The position numbers and the translations under genes are program-made. From assembly GCF_003591035.1 (NCBI RefSeq), contig NZ_QYUO01000001.1, forward strand, positions 2,790,001-2,854,000: a stretch of 64,000 bases of DNA, in the 5' to 3' direction. The stretch is from Noviherbaspirillum saxi (lineage in GTDB: Bacteria > Pseudomonadota > Gammaproteobacteria > Burkholderiales > Burkholderiaceae_D). The notes beneath the pieces are model-generated. The model had not been told where the DNA came from, did no database searches, and was given only the letters and a program-made list of their open reading frames with translations. Position 1 is the stretch's first letter; each line of letters starts with the position of its first letter. Positions 35,570 to 45,942 of this stretch are shown here, piece by piece.

Positions 35570-38500
35570 TTACAGTGTCAAAATGGCAGGACCTTCCAGC
35601 AGCTTGACGAACTCGTCTCCCGGAACCGGCTTGCTGTAGTAATAACCTTGCGCCATCACGCAGTGATGCTCGCGCAGAAAAGCCGCCTGCTCCGCCGTTT
35701 CCACACCTTCGGCGATCACCTTGAGATTCAGGCTGTGTGCCATCGCGATGATGGCATTGGTGATTGCCGCATCATTTTGTGCGCAGCCGATGCCGCTCAC
35801 GAACGATTGATCGATCTTCAATGCATGAATCGGAAAGCGTTTCAGGTAAGACAAACTGGAATAGCCGGTACCGAAATCGTCGACCGACAACTGCACGCCC
35901 ATTTCGGACAGGCGGGTAAGGGGCGTCAGGTTTTCTTCGCCCGGATGCATCAGCATGCTTTCGGTGATTTCCAGATCAAGCGACGATGGCGCAATACCAT
36001 GGCGGTCGAGAATTTCGGCGACGGTATGGGCGAAATCCGGCTGCATCAACTGGCGCGCCGACAGATTAACGGCAATCGACAATTGCCGATGCCCGGCATC
36101 ATGCCAGCGCCGCAACTGCGCGCAAGCTTGCGTCAACACCCATTCGCCGATGCCGACGATAAGACCGGTTTCCTCGGCGACCGGAATGAATTCGGAAGGC
36201 GGGATGAAACCGCGCTCCGGCTGCCGCCAACGCAACAGCGCTTCGGCAGACAGAATGCGACCCTGCACCATATCGATCTGCGGCTGGAAGTGCAAGGCGA
36301 GCTCATCGCGCGCCAGCGCGCGGCGCAGCTGGTTGGCGATCGTCAGGCGATGCTGCACCGCTTCGTTCAGTCCTTGGGTGAAGAACTGGCAATTGCCGCG
36401 CCCTTTCGATTTGGCATGGTACATCGCGGTATCGGCGGCGCGCATCAAGGCATCGGCATCCTTGCCGTCGGCCGGATAGAGACTGATGCCGATGCTGGCG
36501 CCGATATGCAATTCATGACCGTCGACATGCAAGGCGTTCTTGAGCTCTTCCAGTATCTTTTGCGCGACCGCGCCCGCCGCATGGCCATCGACGAGCGACG
36601 GCAGAATCAGCACGAACTCGTCGCCGCCGAGACGTGCAAGGCTGTCTTCCTTGCGCAGGCACAGCAGCAGCCGCGCCGACACCATCTGCAGCAACTGGTC
36701 GCCGACCTGATGCCCGAGCGAGTCATTGATGTGCTTGAAGTAGTCGAGATCGATAAACATCAACGCGACAAACTTGTCTGCGCGCTGAGCCTGCGCGATG
36801 GCCTGGCGTAAACGATCCTGCAGCAGTACGCGGTTCGGCAAACCGGTCAGCGCGTCATGATGCGCCATGTAACTGATGCGTTCTTCGGAGTGCTTGCGCT
36901 CGATGGCGATGCCGGCGATGCGCACCGCGGTGTCCGCAAGACGCAAGTCGCCGGGCGTCGGATCGCATGCCTGTCTACAGTACATGTCGACGCTGCCCAG
37001 GACACGGCCTTTCTGGGAAAGAATCGGGGTCGACCAGCAGGAACGAAGACCCTGCTCGAGCACCGGACCGGACAAGGTATTCCATCCCGGTGTTTGTGCA
37101 ATGTCCGCGCTCAAGATGCGGGTACGGTGAAACATTGCCTCGCTACAGGAAGCTCCCACGGCGCCGATTTCGCAGGCATCCAGCATGCGCACCCATGACT
37201 CTGATGCACTCGACGCAGCCCCCACCCGCATATGCCGGCCATCTTCATCCAGCAGCATGATCACGGTTGATACGCCTTGCAATTGCGTTTCCATCACGCG
37301 CACCAGACTGGCGAGAACGTCGGCCAATGGCGCGCCGGTGGCAATCATTTCGAGTACCCATGCCTGTCCGAGGTGGAGTGCTTCCGCCTGCTTGCGTGCG
37401 CTGACTTCCGAACCTACGCCGCGATAACCCTTGAATGCACCGCTCTTGTCGAACAGCGGTTCGCCGCTGATGCTGTACCAATACCAGTGACCGTCTTCGC
37501 CATTGATTCTGTATTCGAGATTGAAGAAAGGCTTGCGCGCCTCCAGCAGCATCAGATGCGCACTCCAGGTATCGTCGTCAACCGACGCTGGGTCAATGGG
37601 CAATTCGGCGCGGGTCTTGCCGATCAAGGCTTCTGCACGGATTCCGCCGACCCTTCCCACACCTTCGGACATCACGGTAAAGCGAAAATGTTCATCCTGC
37701 TCCCAGTACCAGTCCGATGACAGTCCAGTCAGGCTGCGGAACCTTTGCTCGCTGCGAATCAATGCCTGCTCGGTTTCCTTGCGTTCGACGAACTGACCGA
37801 TCTGGCTGCCGACGATGAACATCATGTCCATCATTTCCTCGTCGGGCTTGCGCATTTGCCGCGTATAGAAAGCCATCATGTGGACAGGCTTGCCATTTAC
37901 CCGGACCGGGAAGGCGAAAGCGCTGCGCAAGCCGATCTCGGAAGCCAGCGCCGCTCGCCGGAACAAGGGTTCGCGGCAAACATCAGGCAGCCACAATGCC
38001 CGGCCGGTTTCAAACATGCGCTCGGTCAGGCCGCCACGCGGGGACACCTGACTGGCACGCGCACGTTCGATAAATGTGGTGGCAGGAACGCCTGGCGCGG
38101 TCCACCACTCGGTCAGGGAGAGCCGGTCCGCGTCGAAGTCGGCATGCCAGAGTTCGCCAATTTCCCAGTAAAACTTTTCGCATATCACTTGCAGCAGCCG
38201 CGACGCAGCCTCCTTCAGCGAGGCGGCATTGGCCAGGGCGCGCGTTACGGCGACCTGCACTTCCTGCCGGCGTTGTGCGCGCATCCGATCGGTGATGTCG
38301 CGCATGCTGCACTGGATCACGCGCGTTTCATTGACCCGGTACGCGCTGCTGACAAATTCGATATCGAGCAGCCGGCCGTCGCTTGCACGTAGCGGCAGGC
38401 GTTCGCAATTCAAAGCTTGCGTGCGCTGCAGCTCGTCGAACAGGCTGACGTAGATGCTATGGTCACTGAAAGGCGGCAGTTCGCGCACGCATTTACCGAT

Positions 38501-39208
38501 GAACTCGTCGCGCTGATGACCGACCATATTGAGCAGGCAGGAATTGACGGCGGTGACAATTCCCGTATCGGAGTCGAGCAAGAGAATTCCGTCAGTCGCA
38601 TTGTCAAAAAGCTGGCCGTAATGCGTTTCCGACAATTGCAGTTCGTGTTCGATGCGGCTGCGCATGGCCCGTTCTTCGTTTAGCTGCGCATCCAGTCGGG
38701 CATTTTCGATGGCGACAGCCGCCTGTCCCGCAATGGATTCGAGCATGCCTGATGCATCAGCGGGGGACGCCGCGGCTGCCGTCCGGATTTCCAGATACAG
38801 TAGCCCGGCCATTTCTGCACCGATGAAGACTGGATGGCATAGCGCAAGCTTTGGCTGGATCTGCACGATATACGGATCAGCGCCAAAAACGCTATCGGCG
38901 ACAGGGTTCTCGGCCATAACGGGTTCGCCTGTGCGTTCAACGTGGTGGATCAGCGAAAGGGGCAATAACGACGAACTGGCCACCCTGTCGGCAAGCTTGT
39001 CGACTCGATGCCGTGCTTCGATATTTCCATCGAGGTCCCGCGATGCCTCGGCTGCAATTGACCATTTATCATCATGCCGCAACAGCAGATATCCCTTGTA
39101 CGCACCGGTTTGACCGGCGACGGCATGCAGCAGCCTTTCAAGCGTTCGAACACTTCTACCTTGAATTGAATGGCCTTCCTCATGCAGGAGCTTGCCAACC
39201 TTGTACAT
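35570..39208 (-). CDS. Multi-sensor GGDEF-EAL protein (c-di-GMP signalling)
   Basis: 1,212 residues from ATG 39208, which has GGGGA just upstream; a TTG start 20 codons earlier is possible. The order is GAF (about 20-185), PAS (about 195-320), GAF (about 330-490), PAS/PAC (about 495-620), GAF (about 630-780), GGDEF (about 790-945, motif [10 protein letters not shown] near residue 860) and EAL (about 960-1210, motif SAEALLRW near 990). Both catalytic motifs are intact, so it may both make and break c-di-GMP. It has no membrane span and so should be a cytosolic sensor. The ligands of the five sensory domains are unknown. Confidence 0.9.
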   Translation of the reverse strand: MYKVGKLLHEEGHSIQGRSVRTLERLLHAVAGQTGAYKGYLLLRHDDKWSIAAEASRDLDGNIEARHRVDKLADRVASSSLLPLSLIHHVERTGEPVMAENPVADSVFGADPYIVQIQPKLALCHPVFIGAEMAGLLYLEIRTAAAASPADASGMLESIAGQAAVAIENARLDAQLNEERAMRSRIEHELQLSETHYGQLFDNATDGILLLDSDTGIVTAVNSCLLNMVGHQRDEFIGKCVRELPPFSDHSIYVSLFDELQRTQALNCERLPLRASDGRLLDIEFVSSAYRVNETRVIQCSMRDITDRMRAQRRQEVQVAVTRALANAASLKEAASRLLQVICEKFYWEIGELWHADFDADRLSLTEWWTAPGVPATTFIERARASQVSPRGGLTERMFETGRALWLPDVCREPLFRRAALASEIGLRSAFAFPVRVNGKPVHMMAFYTRQMRKPDEEMMDMMFIVGSQIGQFVERKETEQALIRSEQRFRSLTGLSSDWYWEQDEHFRFTVMSEGVGRVGGIRAEALIGKTRAELPIDPASVDDDTWSAHLMLLEARKPFFNLEYRINGEDGHWYWYSISGEPLFDKSGAFKGYRGVGSEVSARKQAEALHLGQAWVLEMIATGAPLADVLASLVRVMETQLQGVSTVIMLLDEDGRHMRVGAASSASESWVRMLDACEIGAVGASCSEAMFHRTRILSADIAQTPGWNTLSGPVLEQGLRSCWSTPILSQKGRVLGSVDMYCRQACDPTPGDLRLADTAVRIAGIAIERKHSEERISYMAHHDALTGLPNRVLLQDRLRQAIAQAQRADKFVALMFIDLDYFKHINDSLGHQVGDQLLQMVSARLLLCLRKEDSLARLGGDEFVLILPSLVDGHAAGAVAQKILEELKNALHVDGHELHIGASIGISLYPADGKDADALMRAADTAMYHAKSKGRGNCQFFTQGLNEAVQHRLTIANQLRRALARDELALHFQPQIDMVQGRILSAEALLRWRQPERGFIPPSEFIPVAEETGLIVGIGEWVLTQACAQLRRWHDAGHRQLSIAVNLSARQLMQPDFAHTVAEILDRHGIAPSSLDLEITESMLMHPGEENLTPLTRLSEMGVQLSVDDFGTGYSSLSYLKRFPIHALKIDQSFVSGIGCAQNDAAITNAIIAMAHSLNLKVIAEGVETAEQAAFLREHHCVMAQGYYYSKPVPGDEFVKLLEGPAILTL

Positions 39209-39727
39209 CACTTCCCCAATATTGTTTGACAGGCAGGCAGTCAATGATTCCGGATTTACATGTCGCAACTTTAGTTGCTTGTTTGAAAGTCGCTCTTTTT
39301 CGTAGCCTAGATCAGTATTGCGCTGGTTACAAGTCTCTGGCTGTACTTGTGGAGGGATTGGAAACCACTATGACAAGATTTTCTGAAAACCGTGTGGATT
39401 GACCAACATCAAATCCCCTTCCGATAGAAAGGGGGCGTTTACGTTGCAATGCCGCATACATGATAAAAGTGACGCCTCTTCCACCGCCTTTGTTTTGCAA
39501 TGCAAGAAGGCAGCAAAAAGGCAGCGAGAAGGTATTTTCCCAATTTTGCCGGAAGAAGATTCTGCATAGAAATAAATTGATTTAAGCAGGGAAAGAAATG
39601 CCTTGATTTTTTGTGCGCCGCACAAAATAACACTTGACTTCACGGGGAGCGTCCATAAAATAGAGTTTGTTGCAGCGCACAATAAAAGCTGTCCATCTAA
39701 TATCGTATCCGTTTATAGGAGAAGTCC
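39209..39727 (+). promoter_or_regulatory. phaP promoter region with two operator-like repeats
   Basis: A 520-bp gap without a credible gene. A sigma-70 promoter TTGACT (39634-39639)-16 bp-TAAAAT (39656-39661) points to the phasin gene. Two similar elements flank it: the perfect palindrome TTGTGCGCCGCACAA (39611-39625) just above -35, and TTGTTGCAGCGCACAA (39667-39682) at the start point. They resemble TGC/GCA-rich sites bound by the polyhydroxyalkanoate regulator PhaR. A ribosome-binding site AGGAG precedes the gene. Confidence 0.55.
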
Positions 39728-40291
39728 ATGTTTATCGTTCCAGAACAATTTTCTTCCGCCGCCAAAGCCAACTTCGAAGCTCAGGTTACCCTGTTCAATA
39801 GCATTGCCGGAAAAGCATTTGAAAGCGTTGAAAAAGTCGTTGATCTGAATCTGAATGTAGCAAAAGCATCGTTGGAAGACACCTCGATTGCAGCTCGCCA
39901 GTTGCTGGCTGCAAAAGATCCTCAGGAATTCTTTTCGCTGACTGCCGCACAGGCACAACCGACAGCCGCCAAGGCAATTGCCTATGGCCGTCATTTGGCA
40001 GGTATCGTGACTGCGGCACAGGCTGAATTGAGCCGCGTTACCGAAGAACAGATGGCCGAGACTGGTCGCAAGGTAGTCGCCGCATTCGACGACGTTACCA
40101 AAAACGCTCCGGCCGGCTCCGAAAACGTGATCGCCCTGTTCAAGTCCGCCATCGGCAATGCCAATGCCGGCTATGAACAGTTCACCAAGACCACCAAGCA
40201 GGCGGTCGAAGCGATGGAAGCGAACATGAATTCGGCAGTGACCCAATTCTCGCAAGCAGCGGAAAAAACAGCAAACCGCGCACGCAAGTAA
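39728..40291 (+). CDS. phaP: Phasin family protein
   Basis: 187 residues, the usual size. It starts MFIVPEQFSSAAKANFEAQ and continues as an amphipathic helical protein (LFNSIAGKAFESVEKVVDLNL, then TNARAS-like Ala-rich helices), matching the Phasin_2 family. Phasins coat polyhydroxybutyrate granules and control their size and number. It has its own promoter and terminator and is thus a single-gene unit. Confidence 0.92.
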   Translation: MFIVPEQFSSAAKANFEAQVTLFNSIAGKAFESVEKVVDLNLNVAKASLEDTSIAARQLLAAKDPQEFFSLTAAQAQPTAAKAIAYGRHLAGIVTAAQAELSRVTEEQMAETGRKVVAAFDDVTKNAPAGSENVIALFKSAIGNANAGYEQFTKTTKQAVEAMEANMNSAVTQFSQAAEKTANRARK

Positions 40292-40330
40292 ATAAACTAG
40301 CTTTGAATCTGAAGCTTGAATGTAGATAAT

Positions 40331-40359
40331 ACGGGCCGCTTAGCGGCCCGTATTTTTTT
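40331..40359 (+). terminator. Rho-independent terminator of phaP
   Basis: A 9-bp GC-rich stem (40331-40339 with 40343-40351), a 3-nt loop and a run of seven T. Confidence 0.9.
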
Positions 40360-40479
40360 GGAAGAGTCGTGTTCCTGTGCAGTTGGAAAGACAACCACGC
40401 TTTGGCTGCCCATATTTTGTTCAAAGGCAAAATCTACTGAAGAATCAGTGCCTTGGCATCTTGCTCCCGCGCTTATCCA

Positions 40480-40512
40480 CAAGCTTGCCCACATCGAATG
40501 TGGGCAAGCTTG
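40480..40512. repeat. 15-bp perfect inverted repeat after xerD
   Basis: 40480-40494 pairs perfectly with 40498-40512 around CGA. It lies downstream of xerD, with no T-tract on the minus strand. It could be a processing or terminator-like hairpin. Confidence 0.55.
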
Positions 40513-40582
40513 GCAGGATTCAAGCGCGTACCGGATAACGCATGTTCAAAGGTTGTCGCTCGACACCCAGGTTTGACCTGGC

Positions 40583-41485
40583 CTACGCTCGAGGATGATG
40601 ATCGGCATGCAGCTTTTTAAGGCGCTCACGCGCGACATGCGTATAAATCTGCGTGGTCGATATATCGGCGTGCCCAAGCAGAAGTTGTACGACGCGCAGA
40701 TCGGCACCATGGTTGAGCAGGTGGGTGGCGAATGCGTGACGCAAGGTATGCGGCGAGAGGGGCGCGTTGATTTCGGCCTTAAGGGCATGTTTCTTGATCA
40801 GGGTCCAGAACATCTGCCGCGTCATTGCACCGCCGCGTGCCGTGACGAACAATGCATCATCCACCTGCCCGTTCAAGATGGCGCCCCTGCCCTCGGCCAG
40901 GTAACGTTCGATCCATACCCTGGCTTCTTCCCCGAACGGCACCAGGCGCGTTTTGGCGCCTTTGCCGGTGATGCGCAGCACGCCCTCATTCATTCCGAGT
41001 TCCATGGTCTTGAGCAGCACCAGTTCGGATACGCGCAAGCCACTTGCATACATCAGTTCCAGCATCGTACGGTCGCGCAAGCCTAACGGCGTGCGGACGT
41101 CCGGGGCAGCCAGCAGCGCTTCGACCTGCGCTTCGGACAAGGTTTTCGGGGTGCGCGGCGGTTGCTTGGCCGATTTCATCTTCAGACAAGGATCGGCACT
41201 GACCCGGTTTTGCCGCAAGGCCATTTGATAAAAGCGCTTCAGCACTGCGAGCCGCCGGTTGGCCGAAGTCGCCTTCGTATCGGCATGGCGGGCGGCAAAA
41301 TAAGCGACGATGTCTTCGGCTTGCACCGCGTACAAATGTTTGGCGCGTTCTTCGGCAAGCCATACGCCGAACAAGGCCATATCGCGTCGATAGGCATCGA
41401 GCGAATTCTTGGCCAAGCCGTCTTCCAGCCAGAGCGTGTCGCAAAATTCATCGATCGCGGTCTGGTTCGCTGCTGCGTCACTCAT
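40583..41485 (-). CDS. xerD: Site-specific tyrosine recombinase XerD
   Basis: 300 residues. An N-terminal SAM-like core-binding domain precedes the catalytic domain. The catalytic Arg lies in YASGLRVSELV, HTLRHAFATHLLNHG gives His-x-x-Arg, LLGHADIS the second His, and TTQIYTH the nucleophile tyrosine. Length and C-terminal motif fit XerD, which with XerC resolves chromosome dimers at dif with FtsK. Its start overlaps the ogt stop, so the two are translationally coupled. Confidence 0.94.
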   Translation of the reverse strand: MSDAAANQTAIDEFCDTLWLEDGLAKNSLDAYRRDMALFGVWLAEERAKHLYAVQAEDIVAYFAARHADTKATSANRRLAVLKRFYQMALRQNRVSADPCLKMKSAKQPPRTPKTLSEAQVEALLAAPDVRTPLGLRDRTMLELMYASGLRVSELVLLKTMELGMNEGVLRITGKGAKTRLVPFGEEARVWIERYLAEGRGAILNGQVDDALFVTARGGAMTRQMFWTLIKKHALKAEINAPLSPHTLRHAFATHLLNHGADLRVVQLLLGHADISTTQIYTHVARERLKKLHADHHPRA

Positions 41486-41982
41486 CGATACGCCCTGACT
41501 CCTTCATGGGCAAGCAGCCAGCGCTTCACACCCAGATGGAAGCCGGTTTCATCGTCGTGATTGGAAAACCCTCCAAGGCCGCCGGAGGCGGTCACACGAT
41601 GACAAGGAATCACCAGCGGAAACCAGTTTGCGCCGCAAGCCTGACCCACCGCGCGCGGCGCCGAACGAATCAGTTTGGCGACTTGACCATAGGTCAACAC
41701 TTCTCCGCAAGGTATGGCGGAAATCGCCCCCCATACCTTGCGCTGAAATATGGTGCCGACCTCGGCCAGCGGCAGATCGAAGCGGAAGTCCGGCTCGTGC
41801 AGATAGCGCTCGACTTGCCGCGCGGCTTGCTCCGATAAAGGATCGGCTGGTGGTTTTTCGTTGAAACTTGGCGGCAGATAAACCAGCTCCCGGACCATGC
41901 CCGCTTCGGTACGAATACCGACCCCGCCCCAGGGCGCTTCAACGATAGCGGAAAACAGCGACTGAGTTTGCGAAGCGTTCAT
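41482..41982 (-). CDS. ogt: Methylated-DNA-protein-cysteine methyltransferase
   Basis: 166 residues from ATG 41982; a start 17 codons earlier lacks support. The active-site motif IPCHRVTASGGLGGF is complete, preceded by VGQACGANWFPLVIPCHRV (DNA-reading helix RAVGQACG). It transfers alkyl groups from O6-alkylguanine to its own cysteine. There is no AdaA domain. It lies upstream of and overlaps xerD by 4 bp. Confidence 0.94.
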   Translation of the reverse strand: MNASQTQSLFSAIVEAPWGGVGIRTEAGMVRELVYLPPSFNEKPPADPLSEQAARQVERYLHEPDFRFDLPLAEVGTIFQRKVWGAISAIPCGEVLTYGQVAKLIRSAPRAVGQACGANWFPLVIPCHRVTASGGLGGFSNHDDETGFHLGVKRWLLAHEGVRAYR

Positions 41983-42064
41983 ATCGATAGGATAAATCAA
42001 AAGAGCCAGCTTTTTACAGCGACATGATGGCATGAGCAGGCGATTGATCCACCCGTCGGCACAT

Positions 42065-42107
42065 AAAAAAAACCGGCGTGCCGCCTTTTGGCAACACGCC
42101 GGTTTTT
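42065..42107. terminator. Bidirectional terminator at the end of tctCBA
   Basis: An 11-bp stem (42070-42080 with 42095-42105) with A-run 42065-42071 on one side and T-run 42103-42107 on the other. It terminates tctA on the minus strand. Confidence 0.85.
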
Positions 42108-42138
42108 GTCCATGGCGTCGGATGCGCGGCGCGGCTGT

Positions 42139-43638
42139 TTACTCGACGAAGGCTTCTTCGCGTTTCTTGCGCAAGGCTGGCAGCAGCACGACCGCCATGG
42201 CCAGTGCCGACAGGATCAGCATCGTGGCGCTGATCGGGCGCTGCAAAAACACCATCGGATCGCTGCGCGACAGCAGCAGCGCACGACGCAGATACTCTTC
42301 CATCATCGGGCCGATGATGAAGCCCAGCAGCATCGGTGCCGCTTCCATTTCCAGCTTGGCGCAGATATAGCCGAACAGACCGAAGCCCGCCATCAGGAAC
42401 ACGTCGAATTCGCTGTTATTCAGGCTGAATACGCCAATCGCACAGAACACCAGGATGCCTGGATACAGGTAGTGGTACGGCACCATGATCATGCGCACCC
42501 ACAAGCCAATCATCGGCAGGTTCAGCACGATCAAAAAGAAGTTGCCGATCCACATCGAGGCAATGATGCCCCAGAACAGCGCCGGCTGTTCCGTCATGAC
42601 CGCCGGTCCCGGCTGGATGCCCTGGATGATCATCGCGCCAATCATCAGCGCCATCACCGGGTTCGAGGGAATGCCCAGGGTCAGCATCGGGATGAACGAG
42701 GTTTGCGCACCGGCATTGTTGGCCGATTCAGGGGCGGCCACACCTTCGATCGCGCCCTTGCCGAACTGGGCCGAATTCTTCGAAATCTTCTTTTCGATCG
42801 AATACGCGGCAAACGACGACAGCATCGCGCCGCCGCCGGGCAAAATGCCCAGCGCCGAACCCAGTGCGGTACCGCGCAGGATCGGCGCGACGATGCGCTT
42901 CAAGTCGTCCTTGCTGGGCAGCAGCCCCTTGACTTTCTTGATGGTCAGGTCGCGGGTGTGCTGGTCTTCCAGGTTGCGGATGATCTCGCCCAGGCCGAAC
43001 ATGCCCATCGCGACCACCACGAAGTTGATGCCATCGGCCAGCTGCGGCAGATCGAAGGTATAGCGCGGTGTGCCGGAGTTCACGTCGGTGCCGACCAGGC
43101 CCAGCAACAAGCCGAGGATGATCATGCCGATGGCGCGCAGCAGCGAGCCATGCGCCAGCACGACCGAGGCGACCAGGCCCAGCACCATCAGCGAAAAGTA
43201 TTCGGCCGGACCGAACTTCAGCGCCAGTTCGGCCAATGGCGGGGCGAACAGCGCCAGCAGCAGCGTGGCCACCGTGCCGGCGAAGAATGAGCCGATACCG
43301 GCGGTGGCCAATGCCTTGCCGGCATTACCGTTGCGCGCCATCTGGTAGCCGTCGATCGCGGTCACCACCGACGACGATTCGCCGGGCAGATTGACCAGGA
43401 TCGCGGTGGTCGAGCCGCCGTATTGTGCACCGTAATAGATGCCGGCGAGCATGATCAGTGACGATACCGGTGGCAATGAGAAGGTGATCGGCAACAGCAT
43501 CGCGATGGTTGCGGTGGGGCCGAGGCCAGGCAGCACGCCGATGGCGGTGCCGAGGAAGACGCCGATCAGGCAGTACATCAGGTTCGACAGGTTCAGCGCA
43601 GTGTCGAAGCCGAGGGCGAGGTTACTTAGGATTTCCAT
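42139..43638 (-). CDS. tctA: Tripartite tricarboxylate transporter, large permease TctA
   Basis: 499 residues, about twelve membrane spans. GLGPTATIAMLLPITFSLPP and the GIYYGAQYGGSTTAILVNLPGESSSVVT stretch (about residues 30-100) are conserved in TctA, as is APESANNAGAQTSFIPMLTLGIP. With TctB and the binding protein TctC it imports carboxylates using a cation gradient. It follows tctB by 12 bp and is the last gene of tctC-tctB-tctA. Confidence 0.95.
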   Translation of the reverse strand: MEILSNLALGFDTALNLSNLMYCLIGVFLGTAIGVLPGLGPTATIAMLLPITFSLPPVSSLIMLAGIYYGAQYGGSTTAILVNLPGESSSVVTAIDGYQMARNGNAGKALATAGIGSFFAGTVATLLLALFAPPLAELALKFGPAEYFSLMVLGLVASVVLAHGSLLRAIGMIILGLLLGLVGTDVNSGTPRYTFDLPQLADGINFVVVAMGMFGLGEIIRNLEDQHTRDLTIKKVKGLLPSKDDLKRIVAPILRGTALGSALGILPGGGAMLSSFAAYSIEKKISKNSAQFGKGAIEGVAAPESANNAGAQTSFIPMLTLGIPSNPVMALMIGAMIIQGIQPGPAVMTEQPALFWGIIASMWIGNFFLIVLNLPMIGLWVRMIMVPYHYLYPGILVFCAIGVFSLNNSEFDVFLMAGFGLFGYICAKLEMEAAPMLLGFIIGPMMEEYLRRALLLSRSDPMVFLQRPISATMLILSALAMAVVLLPALRKKREEAFVE

Positions 43639-43650
43639 TGTTCGTTCCCC

Positions 43651-44112
43651 TTAGAAGCCGAGCCACGGGCCGAACATGGGCATCGGCAAGCCCAGCGCCT
43701 TGACGAACACCAGCACGCTGAACGCGGCCAGACCAACCGCCACGATCAGGAAAGGCCCGACCTTGAACCTGATGCTGGCCAGGCCACTGAGCATGACCAG
43801 CAGCACCACGGCTATCGCCAAGCCTGCCCCGCGCACCAGGATACCGAACAGCAAGGTGGAAACGATCACCAGGGTCATGCCCTTGATCGTGAATTTCCCG
43901 ACCGCCTCGCCCGAAGTCAGCAGCGATCGAACAACGGCAATGGCACCAATGATGGCAAGCAGCGAGCCGAGTATGGTGGGGAAATAGGCTGGCCCCATGC
44001 GGCCGGCAGAACCCATCGAATAGTCGCGGCCAATAAATACCCCGGCCAGACCGATGACGATAAAAATCGCCCCGGACCAGAAGTCCTTGGGGTTGCGGAT
44101 GAATGATGCCAA
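43651..44112 (-). CDS. tctB: Tripartite tricarboxylate transporter, small permease TctB
   Basis: 153 residues if it starts at the TTG at 44112, which has AAGGAGGAG eight bases upstream; a frame beginning eight codons earlier would place that Shine-Dalgarno inside the gene. There are four membrane spans. The sequence (FWSGAIFIVIGLAGVFIGRDY, and PAYFPTILGSLLAIIGA) fits TctB. It is the small membrane subunit with poorly conserved sequence between TctC and TctA. Confidence 0.88.
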   Translation of the reverse strand: MASFIRNPKDFWSGAIFIVIGLAGVFIGRDYSMGSAGRMGPAYFPTILGSLLAIIGAIAVVRSLLTSGEAVGKFTIKGMTLVIVSTLLFGILVRGAGLAIAVVLLVMLSGLASIRFKVGPFLIVAVGLAAFSVLVFVKALGLPMPMFGPWLGF

Positions 44113-44210
44113 AGTCGTCTCCTCCTTGGTTTGCAATTGAATTGTTGTGGTGAAATCTCTTGTTCGTAGCGCGCCAGTTTCTTGATTACCTGTCAGTCAT
44201 TCACTACGCA

Positions 44211-44235
44211 AAAAGCGGGGCATGCTCGCCCCGCA
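44211..44235 (-). terminator. Terminator-like hairpin between tctC and tctB
   Basis: A 7-bp GC-rich stem (44216-44222 with 44229-44235) followed on the minus strand by five T residues. It lies right after the tctC stop inside the operon. Partial termination here would give more binding protein than permease. Confidence 0.75.
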
Positions 44236-44268
44236 ATCTTCTAACTTGTGTACAGCTTCGCTGACATC

Positions 44269-45246
44269 TTAGTCGGCATATACCCCTGCCTTCTTGATGA
44301 TCGGACTCCATTTGTCGATTTCGACTTTCAGGAAAGTGCGCAGTGCTTCCGGTGTAGCACGTTCTGCCGCCACCGGTTCCGTACCGAGCTCACCGAAACG
44401 CTGCTTGACCGTTGTATCCTTCAATGCCGTCTGCAGTGCGCTTGCGACCTTGTCGACCACCGGCTTTGGTGTTCCCTTGGGCGCATACAAGCCATGCCAT
44501 ACCGCGATTTCGAAGTTCGGCAATCCGGCTTCATTCGCGGTCGGGATATCCGACAAAGACGGCACACGGGTCTTTGTGGTGACCGCATAGGCCTTGATCT
44601 TGCCGCTCTTGATCTGGCTGGTGGTATTGGTGGTCTGGTCGCACATGAAGTCGACCTGTCCGCCGAGCAAATCATTCATTGCCGGGCCGGTGCCCTTGTA
44701 TGGCACTGTGGTCAATTCGGTGTCGATCGCCGTCATGAACAGCATTCCGCACAAGTGCGATGCAGAACCCACGCCGGCATTGGCATAGGTCACTTTCGTC
44801 TTGTTTGCCTTCAGGTAAGACAATAACTCCTTGAAGTCCTTGGCGGGCATGTCCTTGCGCGCCACGATTGTCATCGGCACATCGGTCACCAGACCGATAG
44901 GCTCAAAGCTGTCGATCGAATTGTAGGTGAGCTTACGATACAGTGTCGGCGCGGTGGAGTGGCCGATGTGATGCAGGAATAGCGTATGGCCATCCGGATC
45001 CGACCTGGCCACGCGGGCAGCGCCGATGGTGCCGCCTGCACCGGCGACATTCTCGACGATGACTTGCTGGTTAAGCGTCTTGGTCATGGACTGGGCGATC
45101 AGGCGGGCCACGGTATCCGTCGGGCCGCCGGCCGCAAACGGAACGATCATCGTGATAGTCTTGCTTGGATAGTTCGACTGGGCATGCGCCATTGTCCCAA
45201 CTACCAGCGCCAGTCCGGCTACATATCGCAGTGTCTTGATATTCAT
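44269..45246 (-). CDS. tctC: Tripartite tricarboxylate transporter, binding protein TctC (Bug family)
   Basis: 325 residues from ATG 45246. The N-terminus is a Sec signal (MNIKTLRYVAGLALVVGTMAHA). The mature part starts with the Bug-family signature YPSKTITMIVPFAAGGPTDT and has GGTIGAARVARSDPDGHT. Bug proteins bind carboxylates or related small acids; the residues seen do not fix the ligand. It is the first gene of tctC-tctB-tctA. Confidence 0.93.
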   Translation of the reverse strand: MNIKTLRYVAGLALVVGTMAHAQSNYPSKTITMIVPFAAGGPTDTVARLIAQSMTKTLNQQVIVENVAGAGGTIGAARVARSDPDGHTLFLHHIGHSTAPTLYRKLTYNSIDSFEPIGLVTDVPMTIVARKDMPAKDFKELLSYLKANKTKVTYANAGVGSASHLCGMLFMTAIDTELTTVPYKGTGPAMNDLLGGQVDFMCDQTTNTTSQIKSGKIKAYAVTTKTRVPSLSDIPTANEAGLPNFEIAVWHGLYAPKGTPKPVVDKVASALQTALKDTTVKQRFGELGTEPVAAERATPEALRTFLKVEIDKWSPIIKKAGVYAD

Positions 45247-45462
45247 GTGTGTTGCTCCTCTAATAATTGTGTGGACGCACAGAATCATTCAAATGCCGAC
45301 TCAGCCTTGAAAGTCGACTTCGACTGTCACGCAAAATGTCGGAATACTATGCCTGCATTGTGAAATGCATACAACTCATTATCAACAAGAGGATTAACTT
45401 CCTCAACTGTGGAAAACCGCAACATTAACGATTGTGCGGTGCACTCCAGCGACTCTGCGGCA

Positions 45463-45888
45463 CTATTTCACCAGCACGACAGGCATTTCGGCAAGATGGA
45501 CGACCTTGGTCGCCACCGATCCCATGAACAGGCTGCCTATGCCGGAAAACCCCCGGGTACCGAGCACGATTTCATCGCATCCCTGCTCGCGTGCAAAACG
45601 GGTAAGCACTTCCGCCGGTTCACCGACGAACAAATGGTAGCTATATGCGACACCGGCGGCATCGAGCGCGGTCCGGGCCTTTTCCAGGACCTTCATGCCT
45701 TCGTCATGGTGATGTTGCTTAAGCTGTCCTGCATTGACGAAGGTACTGACGCTACCGTGCAGCGGGTACTGTACATTCGCCAGCAACATCTTCGGCTGAT
45801 CCTTGGTGACCCCCGCGCGTTTAATGACATGCGCGACCGCACGTTGCGAACTTTCGGAACCATCGACTGCCAACAAGACCTTCAGCAT
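45463..45888 (-). CDS. Universal stress protein (UspA family)
   Basis: 141 residues. MLKVLLAVDGSESSQRAVAHV starts the fold, and the C-terminal GTRGFSGIGSLFMGSVATKVV is the ATP-binding G-x2-G-x9-G(S/T) motif, so it likely binds ATP. It is a stand-alone single-domain protein with unknown client. It lies about 55 bp before the terC-like stop, on the same strand. Confidence 0.9.
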   Translation of the reverse strand: MLKVLLAVDGSESSQRAVAHVIKRAGVTKDQPKMLLANVQYPLHGSVSTFVNAGQLKQHHHDEGMKVLEKARTALDAAGVAYSYHLFVGEPAEVLTRFAREQGCDEIVLGTRGFSGIGSLFMGSVATKVVHLAEMPVVLVK

Positions 45889-45942
45889 TGCTTTACCTCG
45901 CGAAAGTGAGATGAAACCAAGACGCTGCGATTCATCGCAGAC

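Noticed and set aside
39368..39682. 104-codon minus-strand frame upstream of phaP
   Set aside because: It covers the phasin promoter and operator-like repeats, and has no homology or start signal.
42088..43290. 400-codon open frame on the plus strand
   Set aside because: Opposite tctA, with Gln/His/Arg-rich antisense composition.
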